Shown here: piece by piece, positions 1 to 8,299 of the stretch
How the letters are laid out: each line of letters starts with the position of its first letter
Position numbering within the stretch: position 1 is the first letter of the stretch
Assembly: GCA_965228785.1 (NCBI GenBank)
Contig: CBDDIF010000002.1
Span: 1,984,001 to 2,048,000 of the forward strand
Source of the DNA: Hoeflea_A sp965228785
GTDB lineage: Bacteria; Pseudomonadota; Alphaproteobacteria; Rhizobiales; Rhizobiaceae
Direction of reading: 5' to 3'
Length of the DNA: 64,000 nucleotides
Notes under the pieces: model-generated
The model's input: only the letters and a program-made list of their open reading frames with translations
The model's database searches: none
What the model was told of the DNA's origin: nothing
Position numbers and translations under genes: made by a program

Positions 1-227
1 CCGGCCTGGCTGTGTTGCCGCTGGAGCGGGGTCGCTTCGGTCGATCGCTGTCCCTGATCGCGCGCGAAGACTGGCATCCGGATATCGCGGAAAGAGCGGC
101 CAAGACCGCGCGAACACTGCTGCGTCGCGACGCTATCAGCCCAATCATCGAGACCTATCCCTGGATGGCTGACCACATCGGATGGCCGGAACAAGAGCCT
201 ACTGCTGCAGTCGATACAGCCGAATGA
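1..227 (+). CDS. LysR-type transcriptional regulator, C-terminal fragment (gene starts before window)
   Basis: Only the last 75 or so codons are present. The frame is open from the first base of the window to a TGA at 225-227. The peptide begins GLAVLPLERGRFGRSLSLIAR and continues with a helix-rich tail ending near PWMADHIGWPEQ. A basic strand of the form LSLIAR followed by a helix and a closing I..YPWM segment resembles the end of the LysR effector-binding domain, where the last strand and helix close the second subdomain. The 3' end overlaps the convergent glycosyltransferase gene by 29 bp. No DNA-binding domain can be seen because it lies outside the window, so the family call rests on a short tail and could be wrong. 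Confidence 0.5.
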   Translation, partial: GLAVLPLERGRFGRSLSLIAREDWHPDIAERAAKTARTLLRRDAISPIIETYPWMADHIGWPEQEPTAAVDTAE

Positions 228-1872
228 TGTATTCCGGCCCCTTGGAATAATTGATACCGAACACTGCTTCTCCGCTCACCGGCTCCACACCGGCTTCCTC
301 AAGGGTTGCCCGGAACGGAACTGCATTCTCGTCGGGCACCGCGGCGATGGCGCAGTCCGGGTCGGCCAGAAGGTGCCGCGCCGCACCGACGGCGTCAGTC
401 ATCACCGTGTCGGTGCCGGCAAGGAAAACCAGGCTGGGTTCATGGTAGGTGACCGAGGCAAGCACCGACGCATCGCAGACTTTCTCCGCATGGTACCGCG
501 CAGCAATCTGTCGCCCGAGCCAGAGCTGGTCAATCTGCGGCAGGATACCACCGAACATCAACCCGTAGGCGGTGGTCGCTGTCAGGGCGGCGACGGCAAC
601 CCTGCGGAACGGCGATACGTGGACACGCAATCCAAGGCCCAGCCAGCCGGCGACCAAAAGCAATGCCGAGGCCGGCAGACTCCAAATCGATAGCGCCCCG
701 GTCAGGTAGATCGGCGCCACCAGGGCAAGGGCAACGAAAGCGATCGTCACAACCGCAACGCCGAAGCCCGCCAGGCCGTGAAGCAGGCGTTGCCAGACCA
801 TCGCCTCGGGCTTGTCATCAACCGGGAGAGTCAGGAACCAGCCACCAAGCAGCAGGATCGCCGGATAGGCCGGCAGCACATAGTGCGGGAGCTTGGTCGG
901 GATGAGTTCGAAGACGAACCAGAGCGGCAGATACCAGGCGATACAGAACAGCAGTCGCGGATCGGTGAACATGCGACGCAAAGCATAGGTAAACCCGATG
1001 GCCGCGATCAGGCCGAATGGCCAGATGTAGAGCGAATAGGTGATGGCATAGTAACCTGGCCACGCGCCGTGCGATTCCTGACCGCCAGCAACCTTGCCAA
1101 GCATGTCACGCCCTACGGCCTCGGCCCAGAAAGCACCGCCGGTCTTCATCGTGATCAGCACCAGCCACGGCAAGGTGACAAGCGCCATCAACAGAATGCC
1201 GCGAAGAGGTTTGAGGCCTTTCAACCAACGCTGATCGCGGTTGTTGTCGAATATGACCAGAAAGGCGATCGTGACTCCGCTCAGCAGCGGTGTGATCGGT
1301 CCCTTGATGAGGATCGCACATCCCTGGACGATCCAGAACAGCCAAACGGTCGCCGAACCGGCGCTTTCGCCGTTACGCGCCGCCAGATAAATTCGCGCCA
1401 AAAGCCCCTGTGCAAGGATAGACAACAGCAGCAGCACTGCATCGGTTTTGGCCAGCCGCCCCTCAAAACCCGCTCCGAACAGGCCCGCCAGCATCAGCGC
1501 CGCTATCGCAGCGGCCCATGGCCCGAACATGAAAGCGCCGATCCAGTAAAGCACCGCGAAGGCAAGCGCCATGGCAACGACCGAAACCAACCGATAGGCC
1601 CACACGGAGGTCGAGGCGTCGCCGCCCGACAAAATGACACTGGCCGACTGCAGCCAATAGATGCCGACCGGTTTCTTGTAGCGTGGATTTTCCTGAAACC
1701 GAATGTCGATGTAGTCGCCGCTTTCAACCATCTGCTTGGTTGCCTGGACGTAGCGAGACTCGTCCCGGTCGATCGGCGGCAATTGCGCCACACCCGGCAG
1801 CAGCACGGCCACACCGAAGACAAAAATCAGCAGATAGTGTAACGCCGGTACCTTTGCCTGCACTGGCGTCAT
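199..1872 (-). CDS. ArnT-like polyprenyl-phosphate-sugar:lipid A glycosyltransferase (GT83/PMT_2)
   Basis: This 557-residue polytopic membrane protein has an N-terminal signal-anchor helix followed by the motif DRDESRY near residues 35-41. That is the acidic DE(S)RY signature in the first periplasmic loop of ArnT and related mannosyl- and galacturonosyl-transferases. About a dozen hydrophobic segments follow, then a soluble C-terminal tail. Family members move a sugar from a C55 polyprenyl-phosphate carrier to lipid A or core LPS on the periplasmic face. The start codon overlaps the stop of the LABN gene (ATGA), so it is the last gene of a three-gene operon with the carrier-charging GT2. In Rhizobium the analogous proteins transfer galacturonic acid (Rgt family). 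The sugar cannot be read from this sequence. Confidence 0.85.
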   Translation of the reverse strand: MTPVQAKVPALHYLLIFVFGVAVLLPGVAQLPPIDRDESRYVQATKQMVESGDYIDIRFQENPRYKKPVGIYWLQSASVILSGGDASTSVWAYRLVSVVAMALAFAVLYWIGAFMFGPWAAAIAALMLAGLFGAGFEGRLAKTDAVLLLLSILAQGLLARIYLAARNGESAGSATVWLFWIVQGCAILIKGPITPLLSGVTIAFLVIFDNNRDQRWLKGLKPLRGILLMALVTLPWLVLITMKTGGAFWAEAVGRDMLGKVAGGQESHGAWPGYYAITYSLYIWPFGLIAAIGFTYALRRMFTDPRLLFCIAWYLPLWFVFELIPTKLPHYVLPAYPAILLLGGWFLTLPVDDKPEAMVWQRLLHGLAGFGVAVVTIAFVALALVAPIYLTGALSIWSLPASALLLVAGWLGLGLRVHVSPFRRVAVAALTATTAYGLMFGGILPQIDQLWLGRQIAARYHAEKVCDASVLASVTYHEPSLVFLAGTDTVMTDAVGAARHLLADPDCAIAAVPDENAVPFRATLEEAGVEPVSGEAVFGINYSKGPEYIIRLYRLQQ

Positions 1873-2201
1873 TCAGTGTCAGCCATCGCGGCTCTTCTTT
1901 CGTTGGCGATCAGCCAAAGATTACGAATGTAGATTATCAGCCCCATCCCCTGCCCTGCAATGAACACCGGATCCTGCCGCTGGATCGCGTAGACAAACAG
2001 CATACCCCCGCCGAACAGCGAAAAAAACCAGAAAGCAACCGGCACCACGCTGCGCTTGGCTCTTTCGGAAGCGATCCATTGCACGACAAATCGCATGGTG
2101 AAGCAGGCCTGGGCCAGAAAACCAAGCAGGATCCAGGCATCAAACTGATCGACGAATACCGAACGGAACCAGTCGACCAGTTGCATGAAGGTCTCAATCA
2201 T
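1869..2201 (-). CDS. LABN-domain small membrane protein (lipid-A-disaccharide synthase N-terminal-like)
   Basis: This is a protein of about 110 residues with three hydrophobic segments and the composition of the LABN family, including FVVQWIASER and a GQGMGLIIYIRNLW stretch. The ATG at 2201 is preferred to an upstream TTG at 2219 because GAGGA lies eight bases before it. It overlaps the end of the GT2 gene by 8 bp, and its own stop overlaps the ArnT-like start. LABN proteins are repeatedly found between a GT2 polyprenyl-phosphate glycosyltransferase and an ArnT-type transferase, where they are thought to assist the GT2. A helper role in making or flipping the lipid-linked sugar is inferred from context, since the family has no established catalytic activity. 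Confidence 0.8.
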   Translation of the reverse strand: MIETFMQLVDWFRSVFVDQFDAWILLGFLAQACFTMRFVVQWIASERAKRSVVPVAFWFFSLFGGGMLFVYAIQRQDPVFIAGQGMGLIIYIRNLWLIANERRAAMADTE

Positions 2202-2916
2202 TATGAATTTCCTCGACAACCGGCATCGCCTTGCGCCGCCGCTTCAGCCACCAGACCCCGAACAGGTCGAGCGCACCGCGCAGGCCGCGGTCTAGAATGC
2301 CGTAATTGGATGTGCCGAACCGACGCGGCCGATCGACGACGTCAATGGCCACCACGTCAAAGCCTTCCTGGATGACCAGGGCTGGCAGAAAACGGTGGGT
2401 TCCATTGAAAAACGGCAACCGGCGGAAGATATCGGCATGCACCGCCTTGAGCCCGCAGCCGGAATCGCGCGTCTTGTCGTTGAGAATCGATCCGCGCAGC
2501 CAGTTGGCAAAACGCGAAGAGAGTTGCTTCAGCTTGGTGTCCTTGCGGCGCACCCGCTGACCGCAGGCGATCCCCACCGCAGGTCCAGATTCAATGAGCT
2601 TGTCGACCAGCTTGCCGATATATTCGGGATTGTTCTGGCCATCGCCATCAATGGTGGCGATGACTTCGCCCTTGGCTGCCAGCACACCGCTGCGCAGCGA
2701 AAGACTCTGACCAACGGAACTCTGATGACGAAGGTGGCGGACAGGAAACGACCGGCGGGCCGCCTCGGCAGCCAGAACGTCTGCAGTGTTGTCAGTTGAA
2801 CCATCGTTGACGACCAGCACTTCGATGTCCCGGCCAGCCAAATGTTCGGCGATTTCGTCCAGCAGCGGCGGAATGTTATCCGCCTCGTTCTTGCAGGGTA
2901 TGACAATCGAAATCAT
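2194..2916 (-). CDS. GT2 polyprenyl-phosphate glycosyltransferase (DPM1/ArnC/RgtE type)
   Basis: The product has 240 residues starting MISIVIPCKNEADNIPPLL. The ATG at 2916 begins exactly where the GT-A fold starts, so longer in-frame starts are unlikely. The nucleotide-sugar site is visible as VVNDGSTD, and the metal-binding DXD-type motif as ATIDGDGQN. No C-terminal transmembrane pair like that of ArnC is evident. Members transfer a sugar from a nucleotide donor to undecaprenyl or dodecaprenyl phosphate at the inner membrane. It heads the operon with the LABN protein and the ArnT-like transferase, giving charging, helper and transfer steps of one lipid A or core decoration pathway. Confidence 0.85.
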   Translation of the reverse strand: MISIVIPCKNEADNIPPLLDEIAEHLAGRDIEVLVVNDGSTDNTADVLAAEAARRSFPVRHLRHQSSVGQSLSLRSGVLAAKGEVIATIDGDGQNNPEYIGKLVDKLIESGPAVGIACGQRVRRKDTKLKQLSSRFANWLRGSILNDKTRDSGCGLKAVHADIFRRLPFFNGTHRFLPALVIQEGFDVVAIDVVDRPRRFGTSNYGILDRGLRGALDLFGVWWLKRRRKAMPVVEEIHND

Positions 2917-3142
2917 GGTGACGCCCTGTGTTGGCCGGGTAAGGGTAAGGCGCGGCCCACGCCGGCTCCATCGTCTCGCGCGTCGCGCCGGATCGGAGTT
3001 ACCAAGCGGGCGCGACCGAAGCAAGCTTGCCGGCCCGGTTGCCCCACAACGGAGAGAAAATCAAGGCTTTTCCTGCGCGTCGATGCGGGCCATACTCCGA
3101 GCAAACCCGGGCAAGACAAACCGGAAGAAAAGGGAGGAACAC

Positions 3143-4771
3143 ATGCTCGGACTGATGCAGGAATGGCCGCTGCTTTGCCACAAGATTCTGGACCATGCGG
3201 CGCTTTACCACGGCGGTCGTGAAATCGTCTCGCGTTCGGTCGAGGGAGCGATCCACCGCACAGACTACCGAGCTCTTCACGGCCGTGCCCTGCAAGTTGC
3301 CAAGCGGCTTGACATGGACGGCATCAAATTGGGCGATCGGGTTGCCACCATGGCCTGGAATACCTGGCGACACCTTGAGAGCTGGTACGGCATTTTGGGC
3401 GTTGGTGCCGTCTATCACACGCTCAATCCGCGGCTGTTTCCAGAACAGATCGCCTGGATCATGAATGACGCCGAAGACCGGTTCCTGTTCGTCGATCTGA
3501 CGTTCCTGCCGTTGATCGAGGCAATTGCGGACAAAGTTCCGAGCCTGGAAAAAGTCGTGGTTTTGACTGATGCGGCGCATATGCCTGATACCAGGCTCAG
3601 CAATGCCGTGGCTTACGAGGAGTGGCTGGCCGAGGCGGATCAAGACTTCGCCTGGAAGGAGTTTGACGAACGCACGGCCGCCGGCATGTGCTACACCTCA
3701 GGCACAACCGGCAACCCCAAGGGTGTCGTCTATTCGCACCGGTCCAATGTTTTGCATGCCATGGCCGCGGTGCAGCCGGATATGATGGGCCTGTCGGCGC
3801 GCGACCGCATGATGCCGGTCGTGCCGCTGTTCCATGCCAATGGCTGGTCCACGGCGTTTTCCTGCCCGATGGTCGGAAGCGCCATGATCATGCCCGGCCC
3901 CGGCATGGACGGAGAAGCGATCTTTCAGCTGCTCGCCGAAGAACATGTGACGATGACCGCGGCGGTGCCGACGGTGTGGCTGATGCTGCTGCAGCATCTG
4001 GAAAAGACCGGCGGTGCACTGCCGGACCTGGAGCGGGTTATCATCGGCGGTTCGGCCTGTCCGCGCGCCATCACCCAGGCCTTCCAGGACCAATACGGCG
4101 TCGACGTCATGCACGCCTGGGGCATGACGGAAATGAGCCCGCTCGGAACAATTTGCTCAATCAAGCCGGAATACGAGCATCTCGAAGGTGAAACCAAACT
4201 CGACCTGCAGGCGAAACAGGGGCATCCGCCCTTCACGGTCGAGATGAAGGTCACAAATGACGAAAACGAAGAACTGCCGCGCGACGGCAAGACGTTTGGA
4301 CGGCTCAAGGTGCGCGGACCGGCAATTTCGTCAGCTTACTTCAAGGGTCACGGCGCCGAGCAATATGACGACGAAAACTGGTTCGACACCGGAGATGTCG
4401 CGCATATCGATGAATATGGCTACATGGAAATCACCGACCGGGCGAAGGACGTGATCAAGTCGGGTGGCGAATGGATCTCCACGATCGAGCTGGAAAATCT
4501 GGCGGTCGGTCACGATGACGTCGCGGAAGCCGCGGTCATCGGCATCCAGCACCCGAAATGGGACGAACGGCCGCTTCTGGTGATCGTGCGCAAGGAAGGG
4601 CGCGACCCGGCCAAACAGGAAATCCTCGATTTCATGAACGGCAAAATCGCCAAATGGTGGATGCCCGATGAAGTCGAGTTCGTCGACGAAATCCCGCACA
4701 CGGCCACGGGCAAGATCCAGAAAACGACCCTGCGCGAGCAGTTCAAGGATTACCGTTTCCCTGGGACGTAA
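3143..4771 (+). CDS. AMP-forming acyl-CoA ligase (AlkK/DmdB-like fatty-acyl-CoA synthetase)
   Basis: The product has 542 residues. The ATG at 3143 is preceded by GGGAGGA at 3132-3138. The adenylate-forming signature YTSGTTGNPKG sits at about residues 183-193, followed by the A5 motif (AWGMTEMSP), the A7 motif (WFDTGDVAHID) and the A10 lysine motif (PHTATGKIQKTTLRE) near the C-terminus. The N-terminus MLGLMQEWPLL is typical of the medium-chain AlkK and methylthiopropionate DmdB branch of the superfamily. It would activate a carboxylic acid to the acyl-CoA thioester in the cytosol. It stands alone between a divergent operon and a convergent gene, so context does not fix the substrate. Chain-length preference is unknown. 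Confidence 0.9.
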   Translation: MLGLMQEWPLLCHKILDHAALYHGGREIVSRSVEGAIHRTDYRALHGRALQVAKRLDMDGIKLGDRVATMAWNTWRHLESWYGILGVGAVYHTLNPRLFPEQIAWIMNDAEDRFLFVDLTFLPLIEAIADKVPSLEKVVVLTDAAHMPDTRLSNAVAYEEWLAEADQDFAWKEFDERTAAGMCYTSGTTGNPKGVVYSHRSNVLHAMAAVQPDMMGLSARDRMMPVVPLFHANGWSTAFSCPMVGSAMIMPGPGMDGEAIFQLLAEEHVTMTAAVPTVWLMLLQHLEKTGGALPDLERVIIGGSACPRAITQAFQDQYGVDVMHAWGMTEMSPLGTICSIKPEYEHLEGETKLDLQAKQGHPPFTVEMKVTNDENEELPRDGKTFGRLKVRGPAISSAYFKGHGAEQYDDENWFDTGDVAHIDEYGYMEITDRAKDVIKSGGEWISTIELENLAVGHDDVAEAAVIGIQHPKWDERPLLVIVRKEGRDPAKQEILDFMNGKIAKWWMPDEVEFVDEIPHTATGKIQKTTLREQFKDYRFPGT

Positions 4772-4794
4772 CCAATCAAAGGTAGGAAATGGAC

Positions 4795-4816
4795 GGCATG
4801 GATTTTATCCCATGCC
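4795..4816. terminator. Short hairpin between convergent genes
   Basis: A 7-bp stem GGCATGG (4795-4801) and CCATGCC (4810-4816) with an 8-base AT-rich loop sits between the ends of the ligase gene and the DUF2177 gene. There is no long T-run, so it is a weak candidate for termination or for an mRNA 3' end. Confidence 0.35.
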
Positions 4817-4834
4817 TTCGATAGCCTGTTCCGG

Positions 4835-5230
4835 TCAAATAAGCCTGGTCAACAGATATCCCGCACCGGCCGAGACCGCCGTCAAGGCCGTACCCCAGGC
4901 AATGTCCACCAGCAGCACGGCCATGGGCCAGCCGCGCAGCGTCGCATAGTTCGTGATGTCGTAGGTTCCGTAGGCCATGCAACCCAGCAGAGCGCCCAGC
5001 AGGAGCGCGGTTGTCACGGACTCCCCGCGCAAGGCTGGGACCACCGCAAAGACTACGATACCGGCGACATAAAGAATGTAGAACATCGCTGCAACACCGA
5101 GCCGCGGCTGGTCGAGCATCATCGAACCTATCTGGTCTCGATAGAAGGTGCCGGCCATGCGGGACAACCACACATAATCCAGCACGAAAAATACCATGGC
5201 TGTGGCGATGTAGGCCTTGATGTATAGCAT
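4835..5230 (-). CDS. DUF2177 family membrane protein
   Basis: This 131-residue protein has four hydrophobic helices and the DUF2177 pattern (FFVLDYVWLSRM near the N-terminus, then GCMAYGTYDITNYATLRGW). It lies in the inner membrane and its function is not established. An AAGAG sequence precedes the ATG. A predicted ECF promoter (TGATCC-N18-TAGTAA on the minus strand, 5259-5288) lies about 30 bp upstream. It therefore joins the rpoE-chrR regulon together with the divergently transcribed FAD oxidoreductase. DUF2177 genes near amine-oxidase-like, DUF1365 and rpoE-chrR genes occur in other proteobacteria, consistent with a part in membrane lipid modification or photooxidative defence. Confidence 0.85.
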   Translation of the reverse strand: MLYIKAYIATAMVFFVLDYVWLSRMAGTFYRDQIGSMMLDQPRLGVAAMFYILYVAGIVVFAVVPALRGESVTTALLLGALLGCMAYGTYDITNYATLRGWPMAVLLVDIAWGTALTAVSAGAGYLLTRLI

Positions 5231-5258
5231 CGTTCGAAACTCTTGCTTTGTTGCCCGG

Positions 5259-5288
5259 TTACTACGTGTTGGATCCGGCCTCGGATCA
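5259..5288 (-). promoter_or_regulatory. Predicted RpoE (ECF11) promoter for the DUF2177 gene
   Basis: Read on the minus strand, TGATCC (5288-5283) is separated by exactly 18 bases from TAGTAA (5264-5259). This is the architecture of RpoE promoters known from Rhodobacter sphaeroides (TGATCC, 18-base spacer, TA-rich -10). The -10 is about 29 bp before the start codon at 5230. Confidence 0.65.
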
Positions 5289-5326
5289 CCAAATTTGTTG
5301 ATGTGAAACAGAATGATCCGGCCCGG

Positions 5327-5356
5327 TGATCCAGGCCTCCACGCATTGCGTAAAAT
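5327..5356 (+). promoter_or_regulatory. Predicted RpoE (ECF11) promoter for the FAD oxidoreductase-DUF1365 operon
   Basis: TGATCC at 5327-5332, an 18-base spacer and TAAAAT at 5351-5356 lie about 37 bp upstream of the TTG start at 5393. A second TGATCC occurs at 5314-5319 without a matching -10. The site is back to back with the DUF2177 promoter. Confidence 0.75.
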
Positions 5357-5392
5357 GCTTACTGGCAGATCAGAGACGGACAGGAGATCCCG

Positions 5393-6718
5393 TTGAGAAA
5401 ACAGACGATTGCGGTGATCGGTGGTGGAATATCGGGGCTCTCGGCGGCGTGGCTTCTAAGCCGACGCCATCAAGTGACGCTTTTCGAGAAAGCCGACTAT
5501 GCTGGCGGACACGCCCATACGGTCGACGTCGAAACACGTGACGGGCCAATCGCGGTCGATACCGGTTTCATCGTATTCAACGATCGCAACTATCCAAACC
5601 TGTCGGCCCTGTTCAAACATCTGGACATCGAGTGTCGCGACACGCGCATGAGTTTTTCTTTGACCCATGACAACGGTCGCTACGAATATGCCGGTTCCGG
5701 AAAGGGGTTCTTCGGTCAGCGCCGAAATCTGTGGAATCTGCACCACTGGATGATGTTGCGGGAAATAAATCGGTTCTTTCGTGAGTGCCGAAAGCGGGTC
5801 GCGCAGTATCACGAGGATCTGCCGCTTGGTGAGTTTCTGGAGCGGGAACGGTATTCGCGCGATTTCATCGACGAGCACATCGTGCCCATGGGTGCTGCTA
5901 TCTGGTCGACCTCGGTGGAGAAAATGCTGCAGTTCCCTGCCCGGAGCTTTGTCGACTTCTACGCCAATCACGGCATGCTGCAATTCAAGAAGCGGCCCTG
6001 GTGGAAGACCGTCATCGGCGGCAGCCGCATTTATGTGGAGCGGTTGATCGCTGACGGTCAGTTCGAAACCCGCCTCAACGCCGACATCAAGGCGGTGCAC
6101 CGGCGGCCGGATCGGGTGCTGATAGAAACGCATGACGGCGTGATGCACCTTTACGACCACGTGGTATTCGCCACCCATGCCGATCAGACGATCGACCTCC
6201 TGGCCGACGCCGACCAGGCGGAGCGTGCGCTGCTATCCGCATTTCCCTACCAGCGCAACATTGCAGTGCTTCACCGCGACGAAGACTGGATGCCGAAGCG
6301 TCGGCAACTCTGGTCGGGCTGGAACTATATCAAGAGTGGCAACCCGATCGACGGAGAATTGTGCGTCAGCTATTGGATGAACAGGCTGCAGGGTTTGCCG
6401 ACAAGCGAGAACCTATTTGTGACCCTCAATCCGAGCCGGGAGATCCGGGCGGACAAGATCGACCGGGTCCTGGAATACGATCATCCGGTTTTCGATACTG
6501 CAGCGTTTCGCGCTCAGGAGCAGATGGATCAGATCCAGGGTTATCGCCGCAGCTGGTACTGCGGTGCCTATCTGGGCTACGGTTTCCACGAGGATGGGAT
6601 CGCCAGCGGTCTGGCAGTCGCCGAGGAATTGGGTGGCGTTGCTCGTCCGTGGGCACGCGATGCCGATTTCTCCGGCAAGCGAGCCCTCGAAACGGAGTAC
6701 CGGCAGGTGGCTGAGTGA
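5393..6718 (+). CDS. FAD-dependent amine-oxidase-like oxidoreductase (NAD(P)-binding Rossmann)
   Basis: The 441-residue protein opens with TIAVIGGGISGLSAAWLLS, a classic dinucleotide-binding motif with the downstream acidic residue in VTLFEKA. It continues with GGHAHTVDV and a C-terminal FAD motif around YCGAYLGYGFHEDG. The start is a TTG preceded by CAGGAG, chosen because the Rossmann fold begins there. Proteins of this family sit beside DUF1365 and cyclopropane-fatty-acid-synthase-like genes and belong to the singlet-oxygen (RpoE/ChrR) response in Rhodobacter, where they act in unsaturated or methylated fatty acid modification. No cyclopropane synthase gene is present here. The next gene overlaps its stop codon, so the two are cotranscribed. 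Confidence 0.88.
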   Translation: MRKQTIAVIGGGISGLSAAWLLSRRHQVTLFEKADYAGGHAHTVDVETRDGPIAVDTGFIVFNDRNYPNLSALFKHLDIECRDTRMSFSLTHDNGRYEYAGSGKGFFGQRRNLWNLHHWMMLREINRFFRECRKRVAQYHEDLPLGEFLERERYSRDFIDEHIVPMGAAIWSTSVEKMLQFPARSFVDFYANHGMLQFKKRPWWKTVIGGSRIYVERLIADGQFETRLNADIKAVHRRPDRVLIETHDGVMHLYDHVVFATHADQTIDLLADADQAERALLSAFPYQRNIAVLHRDEDWMPKRRQLWSGWNYIKSGNPIDGELCVSYWMNRLQGLPTSENLFVTLNPSREIRADKIDRVLEYDHPVFDTAAFRAQEQMDQIQGYRRSWYCGAYLGYGFHEDGIASGLAVAEELGGVARPWARDADFSGKRALETEYRQVAE

Positions 6719-7512
6719 AAACGAGTCGCGATGGAATATTTGCGGGCAGCGTGATGCATCGGCGGCTGCGGCCGCACATGCACCACTTCAAATATTCTGT
6801 CTTTTCCATGTTTGTCGATATCGACAAGCTGGAGGCGCACGGCCAACGGCTGCGGCTTTTGTCGCATAACCGGTTCAACCTGTTTTCCTTGCACGACCGA
6901 GACTTCGGCGATGGCGGTGATCTGAGCGCCCACCTCGATGCAATTGCCGCGGACACGGTAGGACCAGGCGTAGCGAAGCGCTTTTTGATGCTGTGTTATC
7001 CGCGGGTTCTTGGATATGCCTTCAATCCGCTGACCGTCTATTATGGCCTCGATGTGCGGGATCGAACGGCCCTCGTCATCTACGAGGTATCGAACACATT
7101 CGGCGAACGTCACACTTATGCAACCGCGGGAGGGATCGACCCAGACGGGACGATGCGCCATTCCTGCACGAAGGTCTTCCATGTGTCGCCGTTCAACCGG
7201 GTGACCGGGCGCTACGCGTTCCGGACGAAACTGCCCAACCAGACCGCCGCCGTCGGAATTCGTCTCGACGACGAAGACGGGCCGCTGATGACAGCGCACT
7301 TCGCCGGCACATTTGAACCGCTGACGGATCGCACCCTGTTGAAGCGGTTTGTTGTCACCGCGTTCCTGACCCAAAAAGTCTGGCTTGGAATACGGTGGGA
7401 GGCACTGCGGCTGTGGCTCAAACGCCTGCCTGTTTTCCGCAAGCCGGCACCGCCGAGCACTGCGGTCAGCGTCTATCGGCCAAGCAAGAAAGACCTGGAC
7501 ATCGCCGCCTGA
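6715..7512 (+). CDS. DUF1365 family protein
   Basis: The product has 265 residues and starts at a GTG that overlaps the stop of the preceding oxidoreductase gene (GTGA). DUF1365 hallmarks are visible: HRRLRPHMHHFKYSVF near the N-terminus, LCYPRVLGYAFNPLTVYY near residue 100, and SNTFGERHTY. Its biochemical role is not settled. It is nearly always paired with the FAD-dependent oxidoreductase seen upstream and is part of the RpoE-dependent response to singlet oxygen in Rhodobacter. The pair probably acts on membrane acyl chains. It ends 28 bp before the convergent SDR gene. Confidence 0.88.
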   Translation: MKTSRDGIFAGSVMHRRLRPHMHHFKYSVFSMFVDIDKLEAHGQRLRLLSHNRFNLFSLHDRDFGDGGDLSAHLDAIAADTVGPGVAKRFLMLCYPRVLGYAFNPLTVYYGLDVRDRTALVIYEVSNTFGERHTYATAGGIDPDGTMRHSCTKVFHVSPFNRVTGRYAFRTKLPNQTAAVGIRLDDEDGPLMTAHFAGTFEPLTDRTLLKRFVVTAFLTQKVWLGIRWEALRLWLKRLPVFRKPAPPSTAVSVYRPSKKDLDIAA

Positions 7513-7540
7513 CTCAGGTGGCCAAGACAGGTTGCCGACG

Positions 7541-8296
7541 CTATCGCCGCATAAACCGCCCGATACCCCAAAAAAACAACCAGTTTGGCAGCACGTTGAG
7601 AAACCGCACACCGTTGGCAAACAACGTTGGAAATAGAATGGCGAAGCGTTTTTTGCGGATGCCGGCCAACATCTTTTCGGCCGCCAGATCTGAATCAATC
7701 AAACCAGGCATCTTGAACGTGTTGGTGCGCGTCATTGGCGTGTCGACAAATCCCGGGTTCACGACGGAAACATCGACGCCGAAGCGACGCAGATCGAGCT
7801 TGAACGTCTCAGCGAGATTCATCAAGGCCGCCTTGGTCGGGCCATAGGCCGCAGCGTTGGGCAGGCCGCGGTACCCGGCCACCGACGCCACCAGAACAAT
7901 ATGACCGCGACCGCGAGCCTTCATACCCGGCAGCACCGCGTTAACGGTGTTGACCGCGCCAAAGAAATTTACGTCCATGGCCTTGCGCATTTTGGCGATA
8001 TCGAGCTCATCGGAACGCATGATCCACCACAGGCCGGAGCACACGACGACAAGATCGATGCTGCCAAATCGTTCCTCGATAGTACCAGCCGCTTGAGCCA
8101 GTGCGTCCGGTGATGTCACATCGAGCGGAAACGCCGTCAGATTCTGTCCTTCGGAGGCAATCGTTTCAAGCTTGTCCGCTGAACGGGCGGAAATCGCCAC
8201 ATGCTCAGCCTCGCCATCCATCAGGCGCGCAAAGCTCTCACCGATGCCCGAACTGGCACCGATCACCCAGACGGTGCCATAGGACTTTCCGGACAC
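7541..8296 (-). CDS. Short-chain dehydrogenase/reductase (third gene of rpoE-chrR operon)
   Basis: This 251-residue SDR has the cofactor motif GASSGIGES near residue 13, an NAD-binding core, and the catalytic YxxxK as YGPTK near residue 150. A longer hydrophobic C-terminal tail (LPNWLFFWGIGRFM) suggests membrane association. It starts only 3 bp after the stop of chrR, so it is the third gene of rpoE-chrR-SDR. An SDR is also part of the RpoE-controlled operon in Rhodobacter sphaeroides. The substrate is unknown; an oxidised lipid or aldehyde would fit the regulon. Confidence 0.87.
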   Translation of the reverse strand: MSGKSYGTVWVIGASSGIGESFARLMDGEAEHVAISARSADKLETIASEGQNLTAFPLDVTSPDALAQAAGTIEERFGSIDLVVVCSGLWWIMRSDELDIAKMRKAMDVNFFGAVNTVNAVLPGMKARGRGHIVLVASVAGYRGLPNAAAYGPTKAALMNLAETFKLDLRRFGVDVSVVNPGFVDTPMTRTNTFKMPGLIDSDLAAEKMLAGIRKKRFAILFPTLFANGVRFLNVLPNWLFFWGIGRFMRR

Positions 8297-8299
8297 GGA

